Source: Nannobrachium achirus (lineage: Eukaryota > Chordata > Actinopteri > Myctophiformes > Myctophidae). Taken from it: DNA of 64,000 nucleotides. Location: contig OY997653.1 in the NCBI GenBank assembly GCA_963921795.1, forward strand, positions 26,017,273 to 26,081,272. The letters run 5' to 3'. The notes below the pieces were generated by a model. It was not told the DNA's origin, searched no databases, and saw only the letters and a list, made by a program, of their open reading frames with translations. Each line of letters begins with the position of its first letter. Within the stretch, counting starts at the first letter, position 1. Below, piece by piece: positions 1 to 12,000 of the stretch. Made by a program: the position numbers and the translations under genes.

Positions 1-94
1 GATCTACACTGTGGTGGAAACTACTCTGTCAGTGTTGTAGCTTTTGAAAGAGGTTGTCACAGTGAACCAATTTCACCTGTGGAACTGAAAACAG
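1..94 (+). CDS. Exon 1, FnIII domain B (5'-truncated by window edge)
   Basis: Only the last 31 codons are present, starting at D56. Tail is B3-like (H75, P81) but the following intron is B2-like. It uniquely has Ile at 79 (SEPIS). Donor ACAG|GTGAGA. Confidence 0.85.
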
Positions 95-3000
95 GTGAGA
101 AGATGTCACCAACTATTCTGTAATGCTGCATTTAACATGTTAGGTTTAATCATGATCTTTTCAGGAAGATTTGTTTAGAATGAAGGGTTTCAAATCTAGG
201 TTGGCCTAAGTGACTTGATTGCTAAATAAATAAACATATTATATTAGAACATTCGGCTAAAAGACAAATTAATTCTCTAAAAGTGTGTCATTAATCCTTT
301 CACATTTAATTTAATTCCCCGAATATAGGCTAATATAACATGTCAACATTGTGTTTTACCTTTGTCTCTTGCCAGCTCCATGTGCCCCAGAGAACGTTGG
401 TGCCAGTCTGGCGTGTCCCAACTCGGCCCATGTGACCTGGGTAGGAAGCTCCAGTGCCACAGCTTACAATGTGACAGCAGTGGGTCAGGATGGACACATA
501 CATGACTGCTACACCAACAGTACCAGCTGTCAGATACCCAACATGCCCTGTGGCCAGAACTATACCATCACAGTGACACCATATGCTGACTCCTGTGCTG
601 GGAATCCTAGCATTCCTCATCACTTCATTGGAGGTAAACAGAGGGAACAACACTTACAATCGTCTCCAACAGACTACTTTGATCAGACAAGGATTAGTTC
701 ATTTTATGTTTCACTTAATCAGTTGAAGCAAAAAAAATGTAAAAGAATAATGTTGTTTTCTCCACTTGTTCTCTCCATCTCTCCAGGTCCCTGCTCCCCC
801 AGTAATGTTTCTGTTTCTACAGAATGTGGGGCAAGCACAGTGTCCTGGTCCCCCGTTTCAGGAGCAGAAACCTACATAGCAACAGCAAAAGCACAAGATG
901 GACACATCCACACCTGTAACTCAAGCTCTGCACACTCCTGTTCTTTCACTGATCTACACTGTGGTGGAAACTATTCTGTCAGTGTTGTAGCTTTTGAAAG
1001 AGGTTGTCACAGTGAACCAAGTTCACTTGTGGAACTTAAAACAGGTGAGAGGATTTCACCAAATATTCTGTATGCTGCCTTTAACATGTTAGGTTTAATC
1101 ATGATATGTTCAGGAAGATTTGTTTAGAATGAAGGGTTTCAAATCTAGGTTGGCATATTAGTGACTGCTAAATAAATAAATAAATGCATGTTATATTAGA
1201 AAATTCGGCTAAAAGACAAATTAAGTCTCGAAAAGTGTGCCAGTTATCCTTTCGTATTTCATTTCATTCCCTGAATATAGGCTAATATAACATGTCAACA
1301 TTGTGTTTTAACGTTGTCTCTTGCCAGCTCCATGTGCCCCAGAGAACGTTGGTGCCAGTCTGGCGTGTACCAAATCAGCCGATGTGACCTGGGTAGGAAG
1401 CTCCAGTGCCACAGCTTACAATGTGACAGCAGTGGGTCAGGATGGACACATACATGACTGCTACACCAACAGTACCAGCTGTCAGATACCCAACATGCCC
1501 TGTGGACAAAACTATATCATCACAGTGACACCATATGCTGACTCCTGTGCTGGGAATCCCAGCATTCCTCATCACTTCATTGGAGGTACACAGAGAGAAC
1601 AAGACTTACAATCTAAAAGCCATGTACTAATCTGAACTCTCTCCAACAGACTTTGGTCAGACAAAGATGAGCTCATTTTACGTTTCATTTAATCAGTTGA
1701 AGCAATACATTAAAAAGAATAACGTTGTTTTCTCTCCACGTGTTACCTCCATCTCTCCAGGTCCCTGCTCCCCCAGTAATGTTTCTGTTTCTACAGAATG
1801 TGGGGCTAGTACAGTGTCCTGGTCCCCTGTTTCAGGAGCAGAAACATACATAGCAACAGCAAAAGCACATGATGGACACAACCACACCTGTAACTCAAGC
1901 TCTGCACACTCCTGCTCTTTCACTGATCTACACTGTGGTGGAAACTACTCTGTCAGTGTTGTAGCTTTTGAAAGAGGTTGTGACAGTGAACCAAGTTCAC
2001 CTGTGGAACTGAAAACAGGTGAGAAGATGTCACCAACTATTCTGTAATGCTGCCTTTAACATGTTAGGTTTAATCATGATCTTTTCAGGAAGATTTGTTT
2101 AGAATGAAGGGTTTCAAATCTAGGTTGGCCTAAGTGACTTGATTGCTAAATAAATAAACATATTATATTAGAACATTCGGCTAAAAGACAAATTCATTCT
2201 CTAAAAGTGTGTAATTTATCCTTTCACGTTTAATTTAATTCCCTGAATATAGGCTAATATAACATGTCAACATTGTGTTTTACCGTTGTCTCTTGCCAGC
2301 TCCATGTGCCCCAGAGAACGTTGGTGCCAGTCTGGCATGTCCAAACTCGGCCCATGTGACCTGGGTAGGAAGCTCCAGTGCCACAGCTTACAATGTGACA
2401 GCAGTGGGTCAGGATGGACACATACATGAGTGCTACACCAACAGTACCAGCTGTCAGATACCCAACATGTACTGTGGCCAGAACTATACCATCACAGTGA
2501 CACCATATGCTGACTCCTGTGCTGGGAATCCCAGCATTCCTCATCACTTCATTGGTACACAGATAGAACAAGACTTAAAGATCTAAATGCTCCGTACTAC
2601 TAAACTGAATTGTCTCCAACAGACTACTTTGATCAGACAAGGATTAGTTCATTTTATGTTTCACTTAATCAGTTGAAGCAAAAAAAATGTAAAAGAATAA
2701 TGTTGTTTTCTCTCCACTTGTTCTCTCCATCTCTCCAGGTCCCTGCTCCCCCAGTAATGTTTCTGTTTCTACAGAATGTGGGGCAAGCACAGTGTCCTGG
2801 TCCCCCGTTTCAGGAGCAGAAACCTACATAGCAACAGCAAAAGCACATGATGGACACAACCACACCTGTCACTCAAGCTCTGCACACTCCTGCTCTTTCA
2901 CTGATCTACACTGTGGTGGAAACTATTCTGTCAGTGTTGTAGCTTTTGAAAGAGGTTGTCACAGTGAACCAAGTTCACCTGTGGAATTGAAAACAGGTGA

Positions 3001-6000
3001 GAAAATCTGTAATGCTGCCTTTAACATGTTAGGTTTAATCATGATCTTTTCATGAAGATTTGATTGGAATGAAGGTTTTAAAATCTAGGTTGCTAAATAA
3101 ACCAGTAAGACTCCCTAATCGGGAGATAAGCGACCGTCAGGTCGCAGCGTGATTTTAGGGCAAAATGTGTAGGAGCAGTGTCCAAAAATGTGGTTGAAAA
3201 AAATCGGCCTGATGGTGGCGCTGAGTGTAGACATAGTGTGTACCGATTTGTGTGATTTTAGGGCAAAATCTGTAGGAGCAGTGTCCAAAAATGTGTTTGA
3301 GAAAATCGGCCTGAAGGTGGCGCTATATGGGAGAGATCCATGTTGATGACATGAGTGTAGACATACTGTGTAGCGATTTGCGTGATTTTAGGGCAAAAAT
3401 TGTAGGAGCAGTGTCCAAAAATGTGTTTTAAAAAATCGGCCTGAAGGTGGCGCTATATGGGACAGATCCATGTTGATGACATGAGTGTAGACATACTGTG
3501 TACCGATTTGAGTGATTTTAGGACACAAATTGTAGGAGCAGTGTCCAAAAATGTGTTTTGCAAGAATCCGCCACATGGTGGCGCTAGAAGAGGGCCATGT
3601 GAGAAATGAGGGGTGGGGTCTCCGCGCCGCCGAGGCGGACGAATAGGTACCGGCCCCGGCTCTCCCGGTCGCTCCTAGCCCGAGTTACGGCATTTTATGT
3701 GCGCTGCAGTGGCAGGGGGTCCTCCACTGGGGGCGCCACCACTTTTGCATCTGTTCTGGAGCACCAGGAGTCGGTGGTCCCCGGGAATTCCCCGTGAGCA
3801 GCCCCGTTGGGGTGGTCATTTGGTCATTTTTGCACATTTGGTCATTTTTTACATCTGGGGGTCCCCCAGGGACCTGGGGGTCCCTGGAGCTCCGGGGGTC
3901 CTTGGAGGTTGTAGTTTGGCAGGCAATGAGTGTGTGTGAAAAATCTGGCATGGATCGGGGCAACGGTTGCGGAGATATGAGCAGGGCAAAAGTGTGACAT
4001 GTGACGTGTGACAGACAGACTGACTGACGGACGGACTCACAGTTTGTGGAGGTTTTGATAGTAACTGCGACCTGACGGTCGCAATAAACATGTTATGTTA
4101 GAACATTCGGCTGAAAGACAACTTAAGTCTCTAAAACTTTGTCATTTATCCTTTCGTGTTTCATTTAATTCCCTGAATATAGGCTAATATAACATGTCAA
4201 CATTGTGTTTTAACTCTGTCTCTTGCCAGCTCCATGTGCCCCAGAGAACGTTGGTGCCAGTCTGGCGTGTCCCAACTCAGCCAATGTATCCTGGGTAGAA
4301 AGCTCCAGTGCCACAGCTTACAATGTGACAGCAGTGGGTCAGGATGGACACATACATGACTGCTACACCAACAGTACCAGCTGTCAGATACCCAACATGC
4401 CCTGTGGCCAGAACTATACCATCACAGTGACACCATATGCTGACTCCTGTGCTGGGAATCCTAGCATTCCTCATCACTTCATTGGAGGTAAACAGAGGGA
4501 ACAACACTTACAATCTAAAAGCTATGTCCTAATCTGAATTGTCTCCAACAGACTACCTTGATCAGACAAAGATTAGCTCATTTTATATTTCATTTAATCA
4601 GTTGAAGCAAAAAATTAAAAAGAATAACCTTGTTTTCTCTCCACTTGTTCTCTCTATCTCTCCAGGTCCCTGCTCCCCCAGTAATGTTTCTGTTTCTACA
4701 GAATGTGGGGCTAGCACAGTGTCCTGGTCCCCCGTTTCAGGAGCAGAAACCTACATAGCAACAGCAAAAGCACAAGATGGACACATCCACACCTGTAACT
4801 CAAGCTCTGCACACTCCTGTTCTTTCACTGATCTACACTGTGGTGGAAACTACTCTGTCAGTGTTGTAGCTTTTGAAAGAGGTTGTCACAGTGAACCAAG
4901 TTCACTTGTGGAACTTAAAACAGGTGAGAGGATTTCACCAAATATTCTGTATGCTGCCTTTATTAACATGTTAGGTTTAATCATCATGATATGTTCAGGA
5001 AGATTTGTTTAGAATGAAGGGTTTCAAATCTAGGTTGGCATATTAGTGACTTGATTGCTAAATAAATAAATAAATGCATGTTATATTAGAAAATTCGGCT
5101 AAAAGACAAATTAAGTCTCGAAAAGTGTGCCAGTTATCCTTTCGTATTTCATTTCATTCCCTGAATATAGGCTAATATAACATGTCAACATTGTGTTTTA
5201 ACGTTGTCTCTTGCCAGCTCCATGTGCCCCAGAGAACGTTGGTGCCAGTCTGGCGTGTACCAAATCAGCCGATGTGACCTGGGTAGGAAGCTCCAGTGCC
5301 ACAGCTTACAATGTGACAGCAGTGGGTCAGGATGGACACATACATGACTGCTACACCAACAGTACCAGCTGTCAGATACCCAACATGCCCTGTGGACAAA
5401 ACTATATCATCACAGTGACACCATATGCTGACTCCTGTGCTGGGAATCCCAGCATTCCTCATCACTTCATTGGAGGTACACAGAGAGAACAAGACTTACA
5501 ATCTAAAAGCCATGTACTAATCTGAACTCTCCCAACAGACTTTGGTCAGACAAAGATGAGCTCATTTTACGTTTCATTTAATCAGTTGAAGCAATACATT
5601 AAAAAGAATAACGTTGTTTTCTCTCCACGTGTTACCTCCATCTCTCCAGGTCCCTGCTCCCCCAGTAATGTTTCTGTTTCTACAGAATGTGGGGCTAGTA
5701 CAGTGTCCTGGTCCCCTGTTTCAGGAGCAGAAACATACATAGCAACAGCAAAAGCACATGATGGACACAACCACACCTGTAACTCAAGCTCTGCACACTC
5801 CTGCTCTTTCACTGATCTACACTGTGGTGGAAACTACTCTGTCAGTGTTGTAGCTTTTGAAAGAGGTTGTGACAGTGAACCAAGTTCACCTGTGGAACTG
5901 AAAACGGGTGAGAAGATGTCACCAACTATTCTGTAATGCTGCCTTTAACATGTTAGGTTTAATCATGATCTTTTCAGGAAGATTTGTTTAGAATGAAGGG

Positions 6001-9000
6001 TTTCAAATCTAGGTTGGCCTAAGTGACTTGATTGCTAAATAAATAAACATATTAAATCAGAACATTTGGCTAAAAGACAAATTAATTCTCTAAAAGTGTG
6101 TCATTTATCCTTTCACATTTAATTTAATTCCCTGAATATAGGCTAATATAACATGTCAACATTGTGTTTTACCGTTGTCTCTTGCCAGCTCCATGTGCCC
6201 CAGAGAACGTTGGTGCCAGTCTGGCGTGTCCCAACTCGGCCCATGTGACCTGGGTAGGAAGCTCCAGTGCCACAGCTTACAATGTGACAGCAGTGGGTCA
6301 GGATGGACACATACATGAGTGCTACACCAACAGTACCAGCTGTCAGATACCCAACATGTACTGTGGCCAGAACTATACCATCACAGTGACACCATATGCT
6401 GACTCCTGTGCTGGGAATCCCAGCATTCCTCATCACTTCATTGGTACACAGATAGAACAAGACTTAAAGATCTAAATGCTCCGTACTACTAAACTGAATT
6501 GTCTCCAACAGACTACTTTGATCAGAAAAGGATTAGTTCATTTTATGTTTCACTTAATCAGTTGAAGCAAAAAAAAAATGTAAAAGAATAATGTTGTTTT
6601 CTCTCCACTTGTTCTCTCCATCTCTCCAGGTCCCTGCTCCCCCAGTAATGTTTCTGTTTCTACAGAATGTGGGGCAAGCACAGTGTCCTGGTCCCCCGTT
6701 TCAGGAGCAGAAACCTACATAGCAACAGCAAAAGCACATGATGGACACAACCACACCTGTCACTCAAGCTCTGCACACTCCTGCTCTTTCACTGATCTAC
6801 ACTGTGGTGGAAACTATTCTGTCAGTGTTGTAGCTTTTGAAAGAGGTTGTCACAGTGAACCAAGTTCACCTGTGGAATTGAAAACAGGTGAGAAAATCTG
6901 TAATGCTGCCTTTAAGATGTTAGGTTTAATCATGATCTTTTCATGAAGATTTGATTGGAATGAAGGTTTTAAAATCTAGGTTGCTAAATAAATAAACATG
7001 TTATGTTAGAACATTCGGCTGAAAGACAACTTAAGTCTCTAAAACTTTGTCATTTATCCTTTCGTGTTTCATTTAATTCCCTGAATATAGGCTAATATAA
7101 CATGTCAACATTGTGTTTTAACTCTGTCTCTTGCCAGCTCCATGTGCCCCAGAGAACGTTGGTGCCAGTCTGGCGTGTCCCAACTCAGCCAATGTATCCT
7201 GGGTAGGAAGCTCCAGTGCCACAGCTTACAATGTGACAGCAGTGGGTCAGGATGGACACATACATGACTGCTACACCAACAGTACCAGCTGTCAGATACC
7301 CAACATGCCCTGTGGCCAGAACTATACCATCACAGTGACACCATATGCTGACTCCTGTGCTGGGAATCCTAGCATTCCTCATCACTTCATTGGAGGTAAA
7401 CAGAGGGAACAACACTTACAATCTAAAAGCTATGTCCTAATCTGAATTGTCTCCAACAGACTACCTTGATCAGACAAAGATTAGCTCATTTTATATTTCA
7501 TTTAATCAGTTGAAGCAAAAAATTAAAAAGAATAACCTTGTTTTCTCTCCACTTGTTCTCTCTATCTCTCCAGGTCCCTGCTCCCCCAGTAATGTTTCTG
7601 TTTCTACAGAATGTGGGGCTAGCACAGTGTCCTGGTCCCCCGTTTCAGGAGCAGAAACCTACATAGCAACAGCAAAAGCACAAGATGGACACATCCACAC
7701 CTGTAACTCAAGCTCTGCAAACTCCTGTTCTTTCACTGATCTACACTGTGGTGGAAACTACTCTGTCAGTGTTGTAGCTTTTGAAAGAGGTTGTCAAAGT
7801 GAACCAAGTTCACTTGTGGAACTTAAAACAGGTGAGAGGATTTCACCAAATATTCTGTATGCTGCCTTTAACATGTTAGGTTTAATCATGATATGTTCAG
7901 GAAGATTTGTTTAGAATGAAGGGTTTCAAATCTAGGTTGGCATATTAGTGACTTGATTGCTAAATAAATAAATAAATGCATGTTAAATTAGACAATTCGG
8001 CTAAAAGACAAATTAAGTCTCGAAAAGTGTGCCGGTTATCCTTTCGTATTTCATTTCATTCCCTGAATATAGGCTAATATAACATGTCAACATTGTGTTT
8101 TAACGTTGTCTCTTGCCAGCTCCATGTGCCCCAGAGAACGTTGGTGCCAGTCTGGCGTGTACCAAATCAGCCGATGTGACCTGGGTAGGAAGCTCCAGTG
8201 CCACAGCTTACAATGTGACAGCAGTGGGTCAGGATGGACACATACATGACTGCTACACCAACAGTACCAGCTGTCAGATACCCAACATGCCCTGTGGACA
8301 AAACTATATCATCACAGTGACACCATATGCTGACTCCTGTGCTGGGAATCCCAGCATTCCTCATCACTTCATTGGAGGTACACAGAGAGAACAAGACTTA
8401 CAATCTAAAAGCCATGTACTAATCTGAACTCTCCCAACGGACTTTGGTCAGACAAAGATGAGCTCATTTTACGTTTCATTTAATCAGTTGAAGCAATACA
8501 TTAAAAAGAATAACGTTGTTTTCTCTCCACGTGTTACCTCCATCTCTCCAGGTCCCTGCTCCCCCAGTAATGTTTCTGTTTCTACAGAATGTGGGGCAAG
8601 CACAGTGTCCTGGTCCCCCGTTTCAGGAGCAGAAACCTACATAGCAACAGCAAAAGCACATGATGGACACAACCACACCTGTCACTCAAGCTCTGCACAC
8701 TCCTGCTCTTTCACTGATCTACACTGTGGTGGAAACTATTCTGTCAGTGTTGTAGCTTTTGAAAGAGGTTGTCACAGTGAACCAAGTTCACTTGTGGAAC
8801 TTAAAACAGGTGAGAGGATTTCACCAAATATTCTGTATGCTGCCTTTAACATGTTAGGTTTAATCATGATATGTTCAGGAAGATTTGTTTAGAATGAAGG
8901 GTTTCAAATCTAGGTTGGCATATTAGTGACTTGATTGCTAAATAAATAAATAAATGCATGTTATATTAGAAAATGTGCCAGTTATCCTTTCGTATTTAAT

Positions 9001-12000
9001 TTAATTCCCTGAATATAGGCTAATATAACATGTCAACATTGTGTTTTACCGTTGTCTCTTGCCAGCTCCATGTGCCCCAGAGAACGTTGGTGCCAGTCTG
9101 GCGTGTACCAAATCAGCCGATGTGACCTGGGTAGGAAGCTCCAGTGCCACAGCTTACAATGTGACAGCAGTGGGTCAGGATGGACACATACATGACTGCT
9201 ACACCAACAGTACCAGCTGTCAGATACCCAACATGCCCTGTGGACAAAACTATATCATCACAGTGACACCATATGCTGACTCCTGTGCTGGGAATCCCAG
9301 CATTCCTCATCACTTCATTGGAGGTACACAGAGAGAACAAGACTTACAATCTAAAAGCCATGTACTAATCTGAACTCTCCCAACAGACTTTGGTCAGACA
9401 AAGATGAGCTCATTTTACGTTTCATTTAATCAGTTGAAGCAATACATTAAAAAGAATAACGTTGTTTTCTCTCCACGTGTTACCTCCATCTCTCCAGGTC
9501 CCTGCTCCCCCAGTAATGTTTCTGTTTCTACAGAATGTGGGGCTAGTACAGTGTCCTGGTCCCCTGTTTCAGGAGCAGAAACATACATAGCAACAGCAAA
9601 AGCACATGATGGACACAACCACACCTGTAACTCAAGCTCTGCACACTCCTGCTCTTTCACTGATCTACACTGTGGTGGAAACTACTCTGTCAGTGTTGTA
9701 GCTTTTGAAAGAGGTTGTGACAGTGAACCAAGTTCACCTGTGGAACTGAAAACGGGTGAGAAGATGTCACCAACTATTCTGTAATGCTGCCTTTAACATG
9801 TTAGGTTTAATCATGATCTTTTCAGGAAGATTTGTTTAGAATGAAGGGTTTCAAATCTAGGTTGGCCTAAGTGACTTGATTGCTAAATAAATAAACATAT
9901 TATATCAGAACATTTGGCTAAAAGACAAATTAATTCTCTAAAAGTGTGTCATTTATCCTTTCACATTTAATTTAATTCCCTGAATATAGGCTAATATAAC
10001 ATGTCAACATTGTGTTTTACCGTTGTCTCTTGCCAGCTCCATGTGCCCCAGAGAACGTTGGTGCCAGTCTGGCGTGTCCCAACTCGGCCCATGTGACCTG
10101 GGTAGGAAGCTCCAGTGCCACAGCTTACAATGTGACAGCAGTGGGTCAGGATGGACACATACATGAGTGCTACACCAACAGTACCAGCTGTCAGATACCC
10201 AACATGTACTGTGGCCAGAACTATACCATCACAGTGACACCATATGCTGACTCCTGTGCTGGGAATCCCAGCATTCCTCATCACTTCATTGGTACACAGA
10301 TAGAACAAGACTTAAAGATCTAAATGCTCCGTACTACTAAACTGAATTGTCTCCAACAGACTACTTTGATCAGAAAAGGATTAGTTCATTTTATGTTTCA
10401 CTTAATCAGTTGAAGCAAAACAAAATGTAAAAGAATAATGTTGTTTTCTCTCCACTTGTTCTCTCCATCTCTCCAGGTCCCTGCTCCCCCAGTAATGTTT
10501 CTGTTTCTACAGAATGTGGGGCAAGCACAGTGTCCTGGTCCCCCGTTTCAGGAGCAGAAACCTACATAGCAACAGCAAAAGCACATGATGGACACAACCA
10601 CACCTGTCACTCAAGCTCTGCACACTCCTGCTCTTTCACTGATCTACACTGTGGTGGAAACTATTCTGTCAGTGTTGTAGCTTTTGAAAGAGGTTGTCAC
10701 AGTGAACCAAGTTCACCTGTGGAATTGAAAACAGGTGAGAAAATCTGTAATGCTGCCTTTAAGATGTTAGGTTTAATCATGATCTTTTCATGAAGATTTG
10801 ATTGGAATGAAGGTTTTAAAATCTAGGTTGCTAAATAAATAAACATGTTATGTTAGAACATTCGGCTGAAAGACAACTTAAGTCTCTAAAACTTTGTCAT
10901 TTATCCTTTCGTGTTTCATTTAATTCCCTGAATATAGGCTAATATAACATGTCAACATTGTGTTTTAACTCTGTCTCTTGCCAGCTCCATGTGCCCCAGA
11001 GAACGTTGGTGCCAGTCTGGCGTGTCCCAACTCAGCCAATGTATCCTGGGTAGGAAGCTCCAGTGCCACAGCTTACAATGTGACAGCAGTGGGTCAGGAT
11101 GGACACATACATGACTGCTACACCAACAGTACCAGCTGTCAGATACCCAACATGCCCTGTGGCCAGAACTATACCATCACAGTGACACCATATGCTGACT
11201 CCTGTGCTGGGAATCCTAGCATTCCTCATCACTTCATTGGAGGTAAACAGAGGGAACAACACTTACAATCTAAAAGCTATGTCCTAATCTGAATTGTCTC
11301 CAACAGACTACCTTGATCAGACAAAGATTAGCTCATTTTATATTTCATTTAATCAGTTGAAGCAAAAAATTAAAAAGAATAACCTTGTTTTCTCTCCACT
11401 TGTTCTCTCTATCTCTCCAGGTCCCTGCTCCCCCAGTAATGTTTCTGTTTCTACAGAATGTGGGGCTAGCACAGTGTCCTGGTCCCCCGTTTCAGGAGCA
11501 GAAACCTACATAGCAACAGCAAAAGCACAAGATGGACACATCCACACCTGTAACTCAAGCTCTGCAAACTCCTGTTCTTTCACTGATCTACACTGTGGTG
11601 GAAACTACTCTGTCAGTGTTGTAGCTTTTGAAAGAGGTTGTCAAAGTGAACCAAGTTCACTTGTGGAACTTAAAACAGGTGAGAGGATTTCACCAAATAT
11701 TCTGTATGCTGCCTTTAACATGTTAGGTTTAATCATGATATGTTCAGGAAGATTTGTTTAGAATGAAGGGTTTCAAATCTAGGTTGGCATATTAGTGACT
11801 TGATTGCTAAATAAATAAATAAATGCATGTTAAATTAGAAAATTCGGCTAAAAGACAAATTAAGTCTCGAAAAGTGTGCCGGTTATCCTTTCGTATTTCA
11901 TTTCATTCCCTGAATATAGGCTAATATAACATGTCAACATTGTGTTTTAACGTTGTCTCTTGCCAGCTCCATGTGCCCCAGAGAACGTTGGTGCCAGTCT

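Larger units (their letters stand above)
3102..4082 (+). mobile_element. Non-autonomous mobile-element-like insertion in the exon 7-8 intron
   Basis: Aligning this intron with its many uninterrupted paralogues shows that 3102-4082 (981 bp) is extra sequence, with at most an AA overlap of the flanks at the junctions. Identical 18-bp inverted repeats lie at 3130-3147 and 4065-4082. Between them are a 130-bp tandem repeat, a GC-rich fold-back tract and short GAC-type repeats. No convincing transposase or replicase is encoded. The left 28 bp outside the inverted repeat has no right-hand partner. A non-autonomous DNA transposon is the plain reading. A Helentron-type (HINE) derivative is a low-confidence alternative, because of the hairpins, subterminal repeats and minisatellite. 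Orientation is not known. Confidence 0.75.
5218..9065 (+). repeat. Eight-exon tandem block, copy 1 (3.85 kb)
   Basis: Exons 10-17 (A2-B2-A3-B3-A1-B1-A2-B) align with exons 18-25 at an offset of 3847-3848 bp through exons and introns alike. Confidence 0.8.

Noticed and set aside
351-1127. A single-exon gene of 258 codons
   Set aside because: It is two FnIII exons plus an intron that happens to be open; splice sites at 633/634 and 786/787 match all paralogous copies.
1375-1602. Minus-strand open frames of 75-105 codons, repeated opposite every A exon and many B exons
   Set aside because: They are antisense shadows of conserved FnIII exons. They repeat with the exons, have no independent start context, and the plus strand explains the sequence fully.
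2610-2831. Open frame of about 73 codons running from the A3 intron into the B3 exon in another frame (repeated at each A3-B3 pair)
   Set aside because: It crosses the acceptor and reads the B exon out of frame, losing the FnIII sequence.
3606-4091. Overlapping open frames on both strands inside the insertion
   Set aside because: Low-complexity Pro/Gly-rich translations of GC-rich fold-back DNA; no recognisable domain and no transposase motif.
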